Positions 45,130-56,600 of a DNA stretch of 64,000 nucleotides are shown here, one piece after another. Where the stretch lies: assembly GCA_963921935.1 (NCBI GenBank), contig OY998185.1, positions 32,828,487 to 32,892,486 on the forward strand, in the 5' to 3' direction. The DNA comes from Galeruca laticollis. Its lineage: Eukaryota > Arthropoda > Insecta > Coleoptera > Chrysomelidae. The translations under genes were made by a program, and so were the position numbers. Below the pieces are notes generated by a model. That model was not told where the DNA came from. It searched no databases and saw only the letters and a list, made by a program, of their open reading frames with translations. How positions within the stretch are numbered: the first letter of the stretch is position 1; every line of letters starts with the position of its first letter.

Positions 45130-46203
45130 GGCGATATCCAATATTAATGGTGCAATGGTGGCAGAAATTGGAGAACCCATAGCTGTGCCAATGTCTGCCA
45201 CCATTGCTAGTCTCGTCATGGAAGAGCGTGAAACCTCAGTCATTTCGGGACTTGATTTCACTCCACATTTTTACAAACGATATGTGGATGACTGTATTCT
45301 TTGTATTCCCACAGATAAATTAGAATACTCTTTAAATGCTTTTAATACATTTCATCCTAGAATTCAGTTCACATTTGAGAAAGAAGTAGCCAATTGCATA
45401 AATTTTCTCGATATTACAATTTCCTACGATACTTCCGTAAAATTAATACTAGTTGGTTTACGAAAGATGTATGGTCCGGTCGTTATTTAAATTTTAATTC
45501 TGATACTCCAATTACTTACAAACGTAGTGTTGTTACAGGCCTACCAGATAGAGCTATAAAACTTTCCAGCCCTCAATATAGACCAGAAAATATTAATAAA
45601 GTTAAAGAAGTTCTCTATCAGAATAACTATCCAAAAGCCTTCATTGATCCTATCATTAAGAAACGAGTGCATATGTTTTACAACCAACAACACATAACCA
45701 GCTCACAAACTAATAAATGTTGTCAATACATACCCCTTCCATACATAAAAGGGGTATCAGAAAACATTAAGAAAATGTTGAAACCTTACAATATCAATAT
45801 TGTTCACAAACCTTAAAATAAAACTAAACAATTTTTTTCAAAATTGAAACTAAAAATTGATAATAAATATAGATCAAACGTAGTATATCAAGTTGAATGT
45901 AATGAATGTCACAAACAATATATAGGGCAAACTAAACAATACATACATAAGCGTTTGTACTCACACTCTTACGACATTAAAAATAACAAAACTAATAACA
46001 CCGCATTATCAAAAAACGCCATAGAAAATAACCACAGCTTTAATTTTGAAAATTTTAAAATATTACAATCCGAATCTAATACTAAAAAACGAGAAATTTA
46101 TGAGATTATATACATTCAGAAGAATAAAAATAGTATTAATTTTAGAAATGATGTAACTAACTTATCCAATTGCTACTACTACCTCATTAATAGTAATAAC
46201 TAA
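45130..46203 (+). pseudogene. PLE-C RT (partial) + GIY-YIG, 5'-truncated
   Basis: RT starts at motif B (AEIGEPIAVPMSATIASLVMEE; usually GxPMGSP) and has HFYKRYVDDCILCIP (YVDD intact, about 45270), NCINFLDITIS, a frameshift near 45430, WFTKDVWSGRYLNFNS, KRSVVTGLPDRAIKLSSP and YPKAFIDPIIKKR. A stop at 45814 precedes the endonuclease, 45844-46203: SNVVYQVECNECHKQYIGQT, KRLYSHSYD, IENNHSFNF. YIG, CxxC and downstream His are present. Two breaks plus the missing N-terminus make it inactive. Confidence 0.85.
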
Positions 46204-46741
46204 ATAAAATGAATTTTATAATCCTCTATATTTAAACTATTTTGAAGACATACAATTCTGTCACCTTGTATACGGCTTTGTTGTTTTTATTTCCACCTTA
46301 AATGTATTTTAATTGATACCGAGTAAACAGTATACTACTTTCTATCGAGCGAAAGGTGTATACGATGGTTTTTGGCTGAATGATTTAAAATTTATTATCA
46401 AATGTATTTTATTGCATTTACTCCTACAGCTTGAGATGTTGAGCGTTGGGTTTTTTACATGTAAGTTTGTTTTGTTTTTTCTGTTATCATTTCGAGTCTC
46501 ATTAATTTGTATATTGTATTTGTTGACTACCTGAAGATATCTCTTTTAGGTTTTTATCTAACTTTGTACCTACTTGAAAATGGCTTTATGCCGGAACGTG
46601 CGTAGTAGTAGTAAAGTATCTTTTATGTTTGTTATATGACATCACCATAGTAATAAATAATTAATGGCCGAATCCCAGGTATTTTATTTGTAAATTGGAT
46701 ATACACGGCCAGGATTAGTGACACAGTAAGTGTTTTTAAAG
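46204..46741 (+). repeat. PLE-C 3' tail with degenerate hammerhead
   Basis: Noncoding tail ending in GGCCGAATCCCAGG and (AT)n. At 46574-46600 TTGAAAAT, GGC-TTTAT-GCC, GGAACGTGC occupies the hammerhead position, but both conserved boxes are changed. Confidence 0.55.
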
Positions 46742-46743
46742 AA

Positions 46744-46809
<66 letters not shown>

Positions 46810-46828
46810 TTATATATATATATATATA
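46742..46828. repeat. (AT)n microsatellite, left of mariner
   Basis: AT array with TTT interruptions. It ends in the TA that serves as the mariner target site. Confidence 0.95.
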
Positions 46829-48968
46829 CGGTGAGGACCAAAAGTCCGTCGCCCCCCCCCTGTAACTTTTTTATTCTACATATTACAAAAAAATGTGAAA
46901 TACATAAGTTGTAGGGTTTCATTCGATCTCTTTGATGGTTTAAGTTTCATTTATACAGAGTGTCTCAAAAAAGCACGGTGACTTAGAAGTTAATTTTTTT
47001 AAATGGGACACCCTGTATTTCATTGCATTATTACATTCTACGTTGAATTCTGAACAAGTTTGATATATGGTTTTCTATCAAAAAAATTGATAGTTTTGGA
47101 CTTATGAACACTTGTAAATAATTATTTCGTCTACTTTTGCGCCAGTTCAATGAGAAAATCGTAACAAATGGATCACAATGTATTCCACTTTCCTATCCTA
47201 ACTTTTTGAAAGCTATCCAATGTTGCAAACTGCTGATGGCACCATGTGTAACTTACCTCGTCGTACCATTTTACAATTGTTAGAGTTGTTGAATCTCACG
47301 AAAAACTAGTACAAATGAAGTTGAAACATTTTATTAACAAATAAGGTAGTCCATAACAGATCAAAAATCATTAAAAACTGAAGAGATATTTTAATTTATA
47401 ACTAAAAACGGTGAGTTTTTATCTATTTCAAAAGATGTTCGACATGTCCACCATGCATTTCTTGACACATAAATAGTCGGGTTGTAAACTCTTCCCTAAC
47501 ATTAATCAAGGTTTGAGGTGTTAATTCTGAACACACTCCAATAATTCGACGGCGCAGTTCATCTAACCACCCACAAATTGTCCTTAAAACTACGGATTTC
47601 ACATAGCCCCAGAGAAAGAAACCAAGCGGTGAGAGGTCCGGTGAGCGAGCTGGCCACTCTGTTGTACCTCGACGTCCAATCCACCTACCTGGATACCTTT
47701 CATCTAAGTAATTTCTCACCTCCCGAAAATAGTGTGGTGGCGCTCCATCTTGCTGAAATGTTACATCCAAGTAAAATTCATGTGTGTTTTGTGCAACGAT
47801 CTCATCGATACTGGGACTTATTGTGTCTTGCAGCATTTGGAGGTATCTGGGACCATCTAAATTTTCTTCCAAGAATATCCACAATGTGGTTACCTAAAAT
47901 ACCAGCCCAAACATTAATTTTCTGGGGAAATTGAGTATGCCCCTCGCGGAATTCATGGGGATTTCATCACTCCAATATCTAAAATTCTGGGTATTCACAT
48001 TTCCATTTAGGTAAAAAGTGCTTTTATCACTAAAGCAGATGTGTTGCAAATAAAGTCGATTTGCAACAATTCTTTCTGCCATGGTCTCGCAAAATTCAAG
48101 TCGCCGGTCTGGATCATCTTCAACCAATTGGTGCAAAATTTTTATTTTGTAAGGATGAAATTTATTTGGTTTTAAAACCCCCTTTACTGATGTTTTAGAA
48201 ACATTACATGTCTCAGCTACTTGCTTAGTTGATTGTTGTAGGTTATTTTCCATTTCAACTAGTACTTGAATTTCAACATCTTCCGTAATTATTTTCGGCC
48301 TCCCAGATCTCGGAGCATCTTTCACGGTGCCATTTTGGTTAAATTTTGCCAACAATTTCTGCAGATATTTTCGACACATCGGACGTTCTGGAAACCGTTC
48401 ATTGAAAATGCGAATAGCAGCGTGGTAATTTCGGTTAGCTTCACCAAATATGATGACGGCTTCAACTTTGTCTGCTACTGAACGAGCCATATTAATCAAC
48501 AAGAGAAATTGAAAACCGTTTGAAACAAAGTATTGAAAACCTACAAAATGTCAATGACATTTGGCAAAAACAGATAAGAGTTTTTTTTCGTTGTCATGGA
48601 TAAAATAATCGCGCCTAGCGTGCATAGCCTACCTCATTAATTTATTCGTGAACTGGCGCAAAAGTAGTCGACATAATTATTTACAAGTGTTCATAAGTCC
48701 AAAACTATTAATTTTTTTGATAGAAAACCATTCATCAAACTTGTTCAAAATTCAACGTAGAATGTAATAATGCAATGAAATACAGGGTGTCCCATTTAAA
48801 AAAATTAACTTCTAAGTCACCGTGCTTTTTTGAGACACTCTCTATGAATGAAACTTAAACCATTGAAGAGATTGAATGAAACCCTACAACTTATGTATTT
48901 AACATTTTTTTGTAATATGTAGAATAAAGAAGTTACCGGGGGGGGCGACGGACTTTTGGTCCTCACCG
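46829..48968 (-). mobile_element. mariner-type transposon with 320-bp TIRs
   Basis: Inverted ends 46829-47149 and 48649-48968 are nearly identical over about 320 bp (CGGTGAGGACCAAAAGTCCG at each tip). TA flanks both sides (46827-46828, 48969-48970), and both flanks are (AT)n. The transposase gene lies on the minus strand between the TIRs. Long TIRs are unusual for mariner, where about 30 bp is typical. Confidence 0.9.
47423..48490 (-). pseudogene. mariner-type transposase, frameshifted
   Basis: MARSVADKVEAVIIFGEANR starts at 48490; an upstream ATG at 48502 is also possible. The N-terminal helix-turn-helix domains include NGTVKDAPRSGRP and QVAETCNVSKTSVKGVL. Catalytic motifs: ICFSDKSTFYLNG (first Asp; FSDEA.F usual), TFQQDGAPPHY (second Asp), ARSPDLSPLGFFLWG (third Asp), with about 36 residues between the last two by hand count. 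Breaks near 47890-47930 (in the NVWAGI region) split it into two frames. It ends HVEHLLK at 47423. About 355 residues, normal size. Confidence 0.85.
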
Positions 48969-48970
48969 TA

Positions 48971-48971
48971 C

Positions 48972-49034
<63 letters not shown>
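48971..49034. repeat. (AT)n microsatellite, right of mariner
   Basis: AT array between mariner and the PLE-D left tail. Confidence 0.95.
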
Positions 49035-49038
<4 letters not shown>

Positions 49039-49144
49039 ATAAAATGTTTTCAATTTTCTTGGACCAAAGTTTAATATGTATTTGTGTACATTTTCTTGGG
49101 ATTCGGTCCTAAGTAATATTTAAAATAGACTCTGAGACATCGTG

Positions 49145-49215
49145 TATACTTAATTTATTTCAACGTTTCGGCTGCAATCCAAGCCTTTATCAAAAACTAC
49201 AAAAAGTGTATAATA
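49145..49215 (-). repeat. PLE-D inverted tail stub with hammerhead-like core
   Basis: Minus strand: TTTGATAA, GGCT-TGGATTGC-AGCC, GAAACGTT (49162-49195). The 5' box departs from CTGATGA. Confidence 0.6.
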
Positions 49216-50735
49216 GAGTAACTAACATACACCAAAAAATAAACAATTATCTCATTAATAGATGGGAAAAGGAATCATATATACCATCAACAATAGGTAA
49301 AAATCTGAAAATACATAATGCAATTCCACCTAGAATATATGGATTACCTAAGTTGCACAAACCAGATATACCACTTAGACCAATTGTATCATGTATACAA
49401 TCACCATTTGAAAAATTATCTACGTTTTTAAAGCATATAATCAGCAGTTTAACCTATAAAAATGAACACTACATCAAAGACGTTTGGCAATTTAAAGAAA
49501 AAATAAAAAACGTTACACTACCTAAAGATCACATTATCATTTCTTTGGACGTAGTTTCACTATATACAAATGTCACTACAGAACTGGTACTGAAAGTGAT
49601 TGGAAAACAATGGAATGAAATTAAAAAGAATACTGATATACTATATACTGAATTCTAAGATGCAGTAAAACTAATATTGAATTCAACTTACTTTGTGTAC
49701 CAAGACACATTTTATGAGCAGATTGAGGGCTGTGCAATGGAAGTATCCATTTCTAGTCTATTGGCACAGTTAGTTATGGAAGACCTAGAAACAACCATAA
49801 TTAAAAAAATGAAGTTTAACGTACCCTTTTTCTACAGGTACGTCGATGACTGTTTGCTCGCAATTCCAAAGGATAAATGTGATTATGTACTACAAGAATT
49901 CAACAAATATCATCCCAAATTGCAATTTACCATGGAAATACAATATAACCACCAAATTAACTTCTTAGATGTTACCTTACACATTAAAGATGGATATATA
50001 AAAACAGCCTGGTTTACAAAACCAACATGGTCAGGTAGATATCTTAATTTTTTTTCTCAACATCCTATGTCTCAAAAAAATCGGTGATTGTTGGTTTAGC
50101 TGACAGAGCGATCGCTTTGTCTGCTCCGGAATACCGACAAGAAGCTATACAACAGGCTAAACAGGCATTGCGTAAAAACAGTTATCCCGAACAATTGATA
50201 AACTCTATTTTTAAGAGAAGAATTCATAAATTCCACAACTCAACACCTAACCAATCGGTATCTAAACAACAACACGTTAGTCTCTTAACATTACCATATA
50301 TACCTAATTTAACAGATAAAATTAAAAATGTTTTTAAACAGGAAAAAAATTCACATTAGTTATAAAGGTCACAACTTAATCAACAAGAGTCACAGTTCTT
50401 TAAAAACAAAAACACCTAAAGATAAAAAAAATCATGTTGTGTATGGAATTCCGTGTGAGGATTGTAATAAGGTGTATATAGGACAAACGAGTCAATATTT
50501 AAAAAACAGACTAAATAGCCATAAGTATGACAAAAAAATAAAACAGCATTAACTAATCATATGATGGAAACTAAGCATAATTTTAATTACGAACAAACAA
50601 GAATTCTAAAAACTGAAACTAACAACAAAGAATGAGAACTCCTCGAAATGATATATGTACAAAAAAACAATAACACTGTCAATTCCAAAACTGATACAAA
50701 TAATTTGAGTAAGATATATCACAATTTGATACAAT
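49206..50735 (+). pseudogene. PLE-D RT + GIY-YIG, 5'-truncated
   Basis: 49206-49658: PPRIYGLPKLHKPDIPLRPIV, HIIISLDVVSLYTNV (motif A). After a TAA at 49656-49658 the same reading goes on: YFVYQDTFYEQIEGCAMEVS (usually GxxMGSP), FFYRYVDDCLLAIP (motif C), QINFLDVTLHI, WFTKPTWSGRYLNFFS. A frameshift near 50085, then ADRAIALSAPEYR and SYPEQLINSIFKRR to a stop near 50357. Endonuclease 50380-50735: NHVVYGIPCEDCNKVYIGQT, LKNRLNSHKYD, then a frameshift near 50545 and a stop near 50632. The N-terminal domain is missing. Broken, but all key motifs except the MGSP box are visible. Confidence 0.85.
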
Positions 50736-51099
50736 AATACTAATAGGACAAGTAAACATAATTTAAATACTAGTAGACAACAAACTATATATACTCTGTC
50801 CACACCTAGGACGATATAAACAATGTTTAGAAACGCCCTCGTTAAATGAAAATAAACATAATAAATATCGAATAAGAAAATTTAGCAACGAACTGGTAAT
50901 CAGAGTTGATGTATGTACGTATTCTAATGTATTGATTGATGATTGTTCGGCTATAATTAGAAATCTTTTAAATGTTATGTGGAAATGGCTGTTTTTGAAC
51001 GTTTTTAACGATTGTGACGTTCCAACGGAGAAAATTACTGTTCTAAATATGTGAGTACTGTACACAATTGATTGTTCGTTAATGTGAGTGAGGCATAGA

Positions 51100-51245
51100 C
51101 TTGAAAATTTTATTCTATACACTTTTTGTAGTTCTTGATAAAGGCTTGGATTGCAGCCGAAACGTTAAAATAAATTAAGTATACACGATGTCTCAGAGTC
51201 TATTTTAAATACTACTAAGGACCGAATCCCAAGAAAATGTATACA

Positions 51246-51249
<4 letters not shown>
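51100..51249 (+). repeat. PLE-D 3' tail with hammerhead-like core
   Basis: CTTGATAA (about 51134), GGCT-TGGATTGC-AGCC, GAAAC-GTT (GAAAC 51159-51163), then a spacer ending in GACCGAATCCCAAGAAAATG and (AT)n. One base is inserted or changed in the CTGATGA box. Confidence 0.65.

Positions 51250-51292
<43 letters not shown>
51250..51292. repeat. (AT)n microsatellite
   Basis: AT array shared by two PLE-type tails facing each other. Confidence 0.95.
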
Positions 51293-51300
<8 letters not shown>

Positions 51301-51420
51301 CTGCAAACAATCTAGTAGGGATGCGGTCAATATAGGGCTGATCAAAAGAAAACTATTTTTTGACTAGTTGAGCTTTCGGAAAATATTTATTTCCTTCATC
51401 AGAACATCTACAATGGAACA
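51293..51420 (-). repeat. PLE-type tail (unassigned family), minus strand
   Basis: Minus-strand order: ribozyme, spacer, (AT)n at the left, as in the other tails. The body to the right (51420-51960) shows no recognisable RT. A (GA)n run lies at about 51949-51964. Confidence 0.6.
51360..51410 (-). ncRNA. Hammerhead ribozyme motif with AGCT helix III
   Basis: Minus strand: CTGATGA (51396-51402), helix II GGAAA/TTTCC with an A/T loop, GAAA followed by GCTC (51371-51377). All 15 invariant core bases can be placed. Helix III is the loopless palindrome AGCT where the 15.3 kb copy has ACGT, i.e. a swapped base pair. The cleavage triplet would be CTC (NUH rule satisfied). Confidence 0.65.
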
Positions 51421-51959
51421 AAAATTTTTTCAAATTAATAAAGCTGAACATATATTTGAAAAAAAGACACAGTTGACTCACCAAAATAAGTTTTGAAAAC
51501 TGTCCATCAAGAACATCACCGGAGCATGAAATTAATTAACAAAAATCAAGACAAAAACAAATTTCTGACAGTCTAAACGTTTAAAACGTTTTTATATATA
51601 ATTTCATATTCATTTTTAGTGGTTTTATGTATTTATTTGCCCTTTTTTAAGCCAGCTTACCAACTTGTCGGTACGTCAGAAACTCTTACTCTCTTTGGGT
51701 CCAGGCACCTATAACATTAAACAAATAATTATGTGTTCTAAATTTTAATATTTGTGAAAAACGTTTGGAAACTTATTTTTCATCTGAGGTTTTAAATTTG
51801 AATTTATATACCATCTAATGAACACTGCTCATGATATGAATTTAATTACTATGTTTAGCGTTGACAAAGATCATAGTTTGCTGTCGACTGTCGACTTCTC
51901 TATGATGTGTTCAAACAAATAATATAGAAATGAAGATTTAATGAAAACGAGAGAGAGAG

Positions 51960-52240
51960 AGAGAATTGCTAGGGGAATACCTCCCAGAAGAAGAAGCAGC
52001 TCAACCCTTGAAAAATTTAGGTACCGTTCCCCATTGAGTGAAGTATCGAAAATAAAGGGTCCAATTATCTGACTATCTGAAGTACCACGTCATACATTTA
52101 CCGACCATCAAGCCTGATGTTGAACCTCTTCCATATAGTTTAGATTATTCTGTGACCAACAGCGCATATTGTGACGGTTTAACGTACCATCAATTCTAAA
52201 TGTAGCCTCATCTGATCACCAATCCGCAATAATTGAGGAT
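51960..52240 (-). pseudogene. Old mariner-like transposase relic
   Basis: Minus strand from about 52235: SDEATFRIDGTLNRHNMRCW, then two stops within VNVW-like sequence, SQIIGPFIFDTSLNGERYLN. This is the first catalytic Asp block and the following NVW...IIGPFFF...LNG.RYL block of mariner-type transposases. The rest is gone. It is a different, older family member than the one at 47.4-48.5 kb. Confidence 0.75.
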
Positions 52241-52619
52241 CGTCAGATATCATATCTAGCAACTAGCTTTCATAGAGATTTACTGTTTAGCTCCAAAATT
52301 TATCAAAGTACTTTTTTATATTCCCACTTTAATTTCCTTAACGTCGATTTCCAAAAATATCAACTATATTATTGAAATAATAATAGGATTTATTATTAAT
52401 AGGACAAGGAAAGTCAATTATAATTAGTTCAAGATTACTAAAATCCGTTCCGTACCTAGAGCCATAGTAGGTAATTTATATTTTTAGAAAAATTGTTAAA
52501 ATTTACAATTTTTTAGAATATCTCGAGACAGGAAAAACATATCAACATACTGCACACTCGCTTTTAATATTTTCCAAAGATTACTAGATTTAAAAATCAA
52601 ATTAAATAGCTCCCTCTAG
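52241..52619. other. Unassigned AT-rich DNA
   Basis: Nothing recognised. Confidence 0.4.
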
Positions 52620-52922
52620 CGTGCATGTTACTCATTCGGTCATATCAAAATCATCACTGTTATATTGATGGAAAAGAGCTGTTCTCTGAAAAACTAAGGT
52701 TGCAAAAATCGATTAAGTAAAACCGGAGTTATGGGCGTTTTTTCATAACAATGTTGCGACTCTTCCCCACACTTTATTCGAGTAGATAGACTAAAACCAA
52801 ATGTATGCAGAATTTTTTGTAACTGTAGGCCACATTTGTTATAATGTTTTTCCCGTTGCTGTACTATAAACGGTTTCTGATATATTGCCGAGAGCCGTTC
52901 TAACTGGGACACCCGGTACAAC
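52620..52922 (-). repeat. Interspersed repeat beginning GGGTGTCCCA, copy 2
   Basis: Inverted relative to 44689-45080 with the same block order: ACCGGGTGTCCCAGTTAGAA, GGCTCTCGGCA, ACCGTTTATAG and AACTCCGGTTTTACT on the minus strand. Noncoding. Confidence 0.6.
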
Positions 52923-53803
52923 AATTGAAAGTTCAGTATTCTGACAAGAATGTCTAGTTTCATTCAACGGAAGTATTCTGACATGGCCCCGTACAATATT
53001 AGTAGTGAGTCCGGATTTGAACTCACACCTCTTATCCTTTCTCCTGATGGAATATTTTTTTAATGAAGTATATAGACAAACAAAAGCTGGCGTGATTGGC
53101 ATCGTGTATATTGACAAAGGAATTTTTAATTAGAAATGTTTTAATTAAATTTTTACCAGACAAGCTCATTCTTTTTCTTGATAAATTTTGCAGAATGAAT
53201 ATAGAAAATGCCTCCGTGTGATTGACTACCTTTTCCCCGTAATGATACCCATCAATCAGGTGTGAACGGGTTAATTGGTGTTATTAATTTTCCCTCATTA
53301 TTCTTCCAAAAAAATCATAAAGTATGTAAATGTAGATAATTTTATTGCGAATCCAATGGTACTTGTGTGATTGGCATTTCAAATAGTGGCAATTCCAATG
53401 ATTGATATTACTTAAAGTTTCAATCATTTAATTTGAGAGCATGACGTGACAAATAACACTATGTAGGTACATTATAATATGCCGTAACAGAATAAAAGAT
53501 TTTCGACAACTCTTAGATCTTTTTAAAGATAATAAGACAAACTTTTTAATCGATATAAATTTTCGATATTAGTGGGACCAATGTTTTTAATTTGAATATA
53601 CATAACATATTGTACCTTATCATATAGAAAATAAATATTATGCAGATTCTAAAAACGTTGTCCTTTTAGAATTCGGTGAGAGAATGAGTTTATTTTCTCT
53701 CTAGGCTAAAAAATATAATATGAACTCTCTCCATTCTTCAACAAACGCAGATGTTTTCGTGTATCCTTTTGTAATAGTAATTCATATACTGTTTTGTGTC
53801 ACG
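52923..53803. other. Unassigned AT-rich DNA left of the LTR element
   Basis: Nothing recognised. Confidence 0.4.
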
Positions 53804-53990
53804 AGTTAAGAAACGACAATGGCTGACCCATGTATAATATTCGTTTACGTTGTATTTTTCCTAAAAACTATATAAATGAATTATCATGTAATAAAAAAAA
53901 GAGATTGTTTGTAACTTGCATACAATAAACGTCTTAAACAGTAATTTTTTCGTTTTTTAGAAAGTATTTTTGGGAGTGACGAAATATTAT
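53804..53990 (+). repeat. 5' LTR (approximate) of errantivirus-type Gypsy element
   Basis: The start AGTTAAG... is typical of errantivirus LTRs. A TATAAATG box (53871) and an AATAAA signal (53924-53929) lie inside. The right edge is fixed by the primer-binding site at 53991. No 3' LTR is left to confirm the borders. Confidence 0.5.
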
Positions 53991-54010
53991 TGGCGCAGTC
54001 GTAGTAGGAT
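53991..54010 (+). other. Primer-binding site
   Basis: TGGCGCAGTCGTAGTAGGA resembles the tRNA-Ser-type PBS of the gypsy/17.6/297 group (TGGCGCAGTCGGTAGGA), with a small difference. It marks the start of minus-strand DNA synthesis. Confidence 0.7.
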
Positions 54011-54493
54011 TTTCGGAGTTTTTAACGTATAGTACGTGAGCTTTTCGTATCAATGATTAACCGAAAATTTCGAACTTCAGTGTCCGGTTTCAATCGAATG
54101 AATATCGAACTTTGAACTATTTGACTTGTTCGAGCGAATATCGAATACAATCCGATAGTTCTGAACCGATAAATCGTCAACTTCGAAGAAGAAAAGAAAA
54201 ACGAAGATTACATCTTGGGTTTGGTCTAACATCGATCGAATCTATACGAACTAGAAATAAGTTAGAAGTAAGAAGATCTTGGGTTTGGTACCGCATCGAC
54301 TGAACCTAGAAGATCTAGAATTAAGCTAGAAATAAGAAGATGATCAAAGTTTTCCTTTTGTAAGTACTTTTCTTTCCTTAATTTCCTTTTGATAGTAATT
54401 TATGGGTGATATAGATATTAGTACTTTAGGAATATTATTAGAAAAAAGTTTAACATTAAGCGAACCAGTGTAAATAATACTCTAAACTTAGAA
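54011..54493 (+). other. Gypsy leader with partial tandem repeat
   Basis: Untranslated leader. A block around CTTGGGTTTGGT (54213 and about 54279), followed by CATCGA and an AGAAATAAG element, is repeated about 65 bp apart. ORF 54112-54303 falls across this repeat and is not considered coding. Confidence 0.5.
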
Positions 54494-55814
54494 ATGTCTA
54501 CTCCTTCAGTAAATTATCAATTACTAAAATCATATTTAGATTCTATTCCCTATTATGATGGAAACCCTCATACTTTAACAATATTTATTGGAAATTGTGA
54601 AAGAAGTTTAATATCAGTATTTGCTAGTGAAACTGACATAGCTTTAAATACATTTCTATTAAAAGCTATCTTGGGCAAACTCGCAGGATGTGCACAAATA
54701 TTAATTGGTTCTAGAATAAAGTTAAAAACATGGAATTATGTTAATGATGCTTTAAATTTAAGTTTTGGCGATCAACGTAGTATTGATTGTCTTATTCAAG
54801 ATTTAATTAATTTAAAACCATTTAAAAATGAATCACCCAATAACTTTGGCATGCGTTGTCAAGACGCTCGTAGTTTAATTATTCCAAAATTAAATTCGTT
54901 TAGTAATATTCGTGATATTGAACGGAGACTTCAACTTGAAAAATATAATAATTTAGATTTAAAAACCTATATACGAGGTTTACCTTTACCTATTCAAACA
55001 AATGTTAGATTAAGAGTACCTGATAGTTTAGAAAAAGCAATGAGCTTAGTTATTGAGGAAGAAAACTTTATGTATTCTACTCAAAGAAGTGATCCACTAA
55101 ATTCAAACACTACTTTTAGACCTAGTTTAAGAATTACACCATGTAAAAATCCTAATTATAGACAACCAACACCTAACCTTTCATCAAATTTCGGAAATAA
55201 TCAATCATTCCCCACAGTTTTTCGACAAAACTCAACACCGCACACCTCTTATGAATTCATCACAGTTCAGACCAAATTTCCAGCCAAATAACAATTTTTA
55301 TAATTGGCATCCCAAAAACAATTTTTCATTCCAACGTCCGCCAATTTCTCAAAACCAAAATCATCGCCCAACTTTTCAAAACCAAAATCATCACCCCATT
55401 TTTCAAAACCAAAATCGTCAAACAATATCCCAGAGTCAAAATCATCAACCAGTTTCTCAAAATAATTCAAGACAATTTAATTCACCTAATAATTCCCAAA
55501 ACTATAAACCAGAACCCATGGACACATTTTCTGGTAATACAAGACTCCAGCCTAAACAACAAAAATATATTTCTAACGAACTTTATAATCAAACCATTAG
55601 TGATCTAAATCAAATTCAACAATTAAATAATAATCAATCTGAAAATTCATTTGAATATCAAAATGAGTGCCCAACAGAATCTCTAGAAAACATTGACCCA
55701 TATTTATCTGAACTTGAAACTCAATATCCTCACGATTATAATAATTATCTCTCTACACATGTTAACAATGATATAACAGACAACCAGGATATTTTCTCAT
55801 GTATCAATCCATAA
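54494..55814 (+). pseudogene. Gypsy/errantivirus gag, one frameshift
   Basis: Frame 1 (54494-55291, 265 codons): YQLLKSYLDSIPYYDGNPHT start, then a capsid-like region with KLNSFSNIRDIERRLQLEKY, FMYSTQRSDP. The frame then shifts (about 55255) to 55251-55814, a Gln/Asn-rich C-terminus with a roughly 10-residue repeat (FQNQNHxPx) and EPMDTFSGNTRLQP, a conserved motif of this gag group. No CCHC knuckle is seen, as in other errantivirus gags. Confidence 0.8.
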
Positions 55815-56600
55815 AACGCAACTCAGGATTTTACTCACATCCCATATCCACACAACCAGACGTAATATTATTAAACGCTTTAAAAGCAAATTTACCTTAT
55901 ATCAAAATTCAAGAAATAAATGCAAACTTCTTAGTCGGCACCGGCAGTTCTAAGTCTCTGATAAATCCCAATTTAGGTTACAAATTTTATAAACACTGCA
56001 TTTTTGAAGAGCCATTCAATATACAGACAGCACACGGAATTTCTTATCACAATGAAATAGCTCATATTCCGTTATTTAAAACTTTTAACTTGAAGGAATC
56101 CCATAAATTTTATTGATTCAAATTTAGCCACAAATTTGATGGTATCATTGGCGTCGATTTATTAAAACAAATAAATACAAATATAAATGTTCATCAAAAA
56201 TAAATTGAAACACCCACAGCAATTATTCCTTTAATTTTTGATTCAAATGTAAATAATGATAATAATGTACAAAAAAATAATTATTCGATTACCATTCCTG
56301 ACCGTTGCCAACAAGTTGTTAAAATCCCTGTAAATGGAACAAATGGCATAGTTATACTCGAATACGAAAACTTAGGAAAAGGTTTAGAAATGCCTAAAGC
56401 ATTAGTCAATATTTATAATAATTTTGCAATTACAACCATCATAAATAGTAACGAAAATCCAGTAAAATTAGATATAAAAGAACCTTTCGAAATTGAAATT
56501 CTAACCTTACTAGAAGTAAATTTTCTTGAAAACATGGAATGTGAATCTGATTCAGAATTAACATTTATTCAACAAAATAAGCTTAAGCTCAAATAAAACA
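55799..56600 (+). pseudogene. Gypsy pol: protease region
   Basis: Protease has NFLVGTGSSKSLINP where DTGS is expected (Asp to Gly). A stop near 56116 interrupts before FDGIIGVDLLK-like sequence (about 56140-56165). The reading continues at 56390-56596 (MPKALVNIYNNFAITTIIN). The active site is lost. Confidence 0.75.

Larger units (their letters stand above)
49035..51249 (+). mobile_element. PLE-D insertion with outward-facing tails
   Basis: The left stub 49060-49215 is the reverse complement of the right tail (about 51105-51245), including TTGGGATTCGGTCC and the ribozyme-like core. Between them lies a plus-strand 5'-truncated RT-endonuclease body. Both outer ends abut (AT)n. Confidence 0.8.

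Noticed and set aside
47578..47934. 118-codon plus-strand ORF opposite the mariner transposase
   Set aside because: Shadow of the transposase on the other strand.
54112..54303. 63-codon ORF in the Gypsy leader
   Set aside because: Sits on an untranslated repeat upstream of gag.
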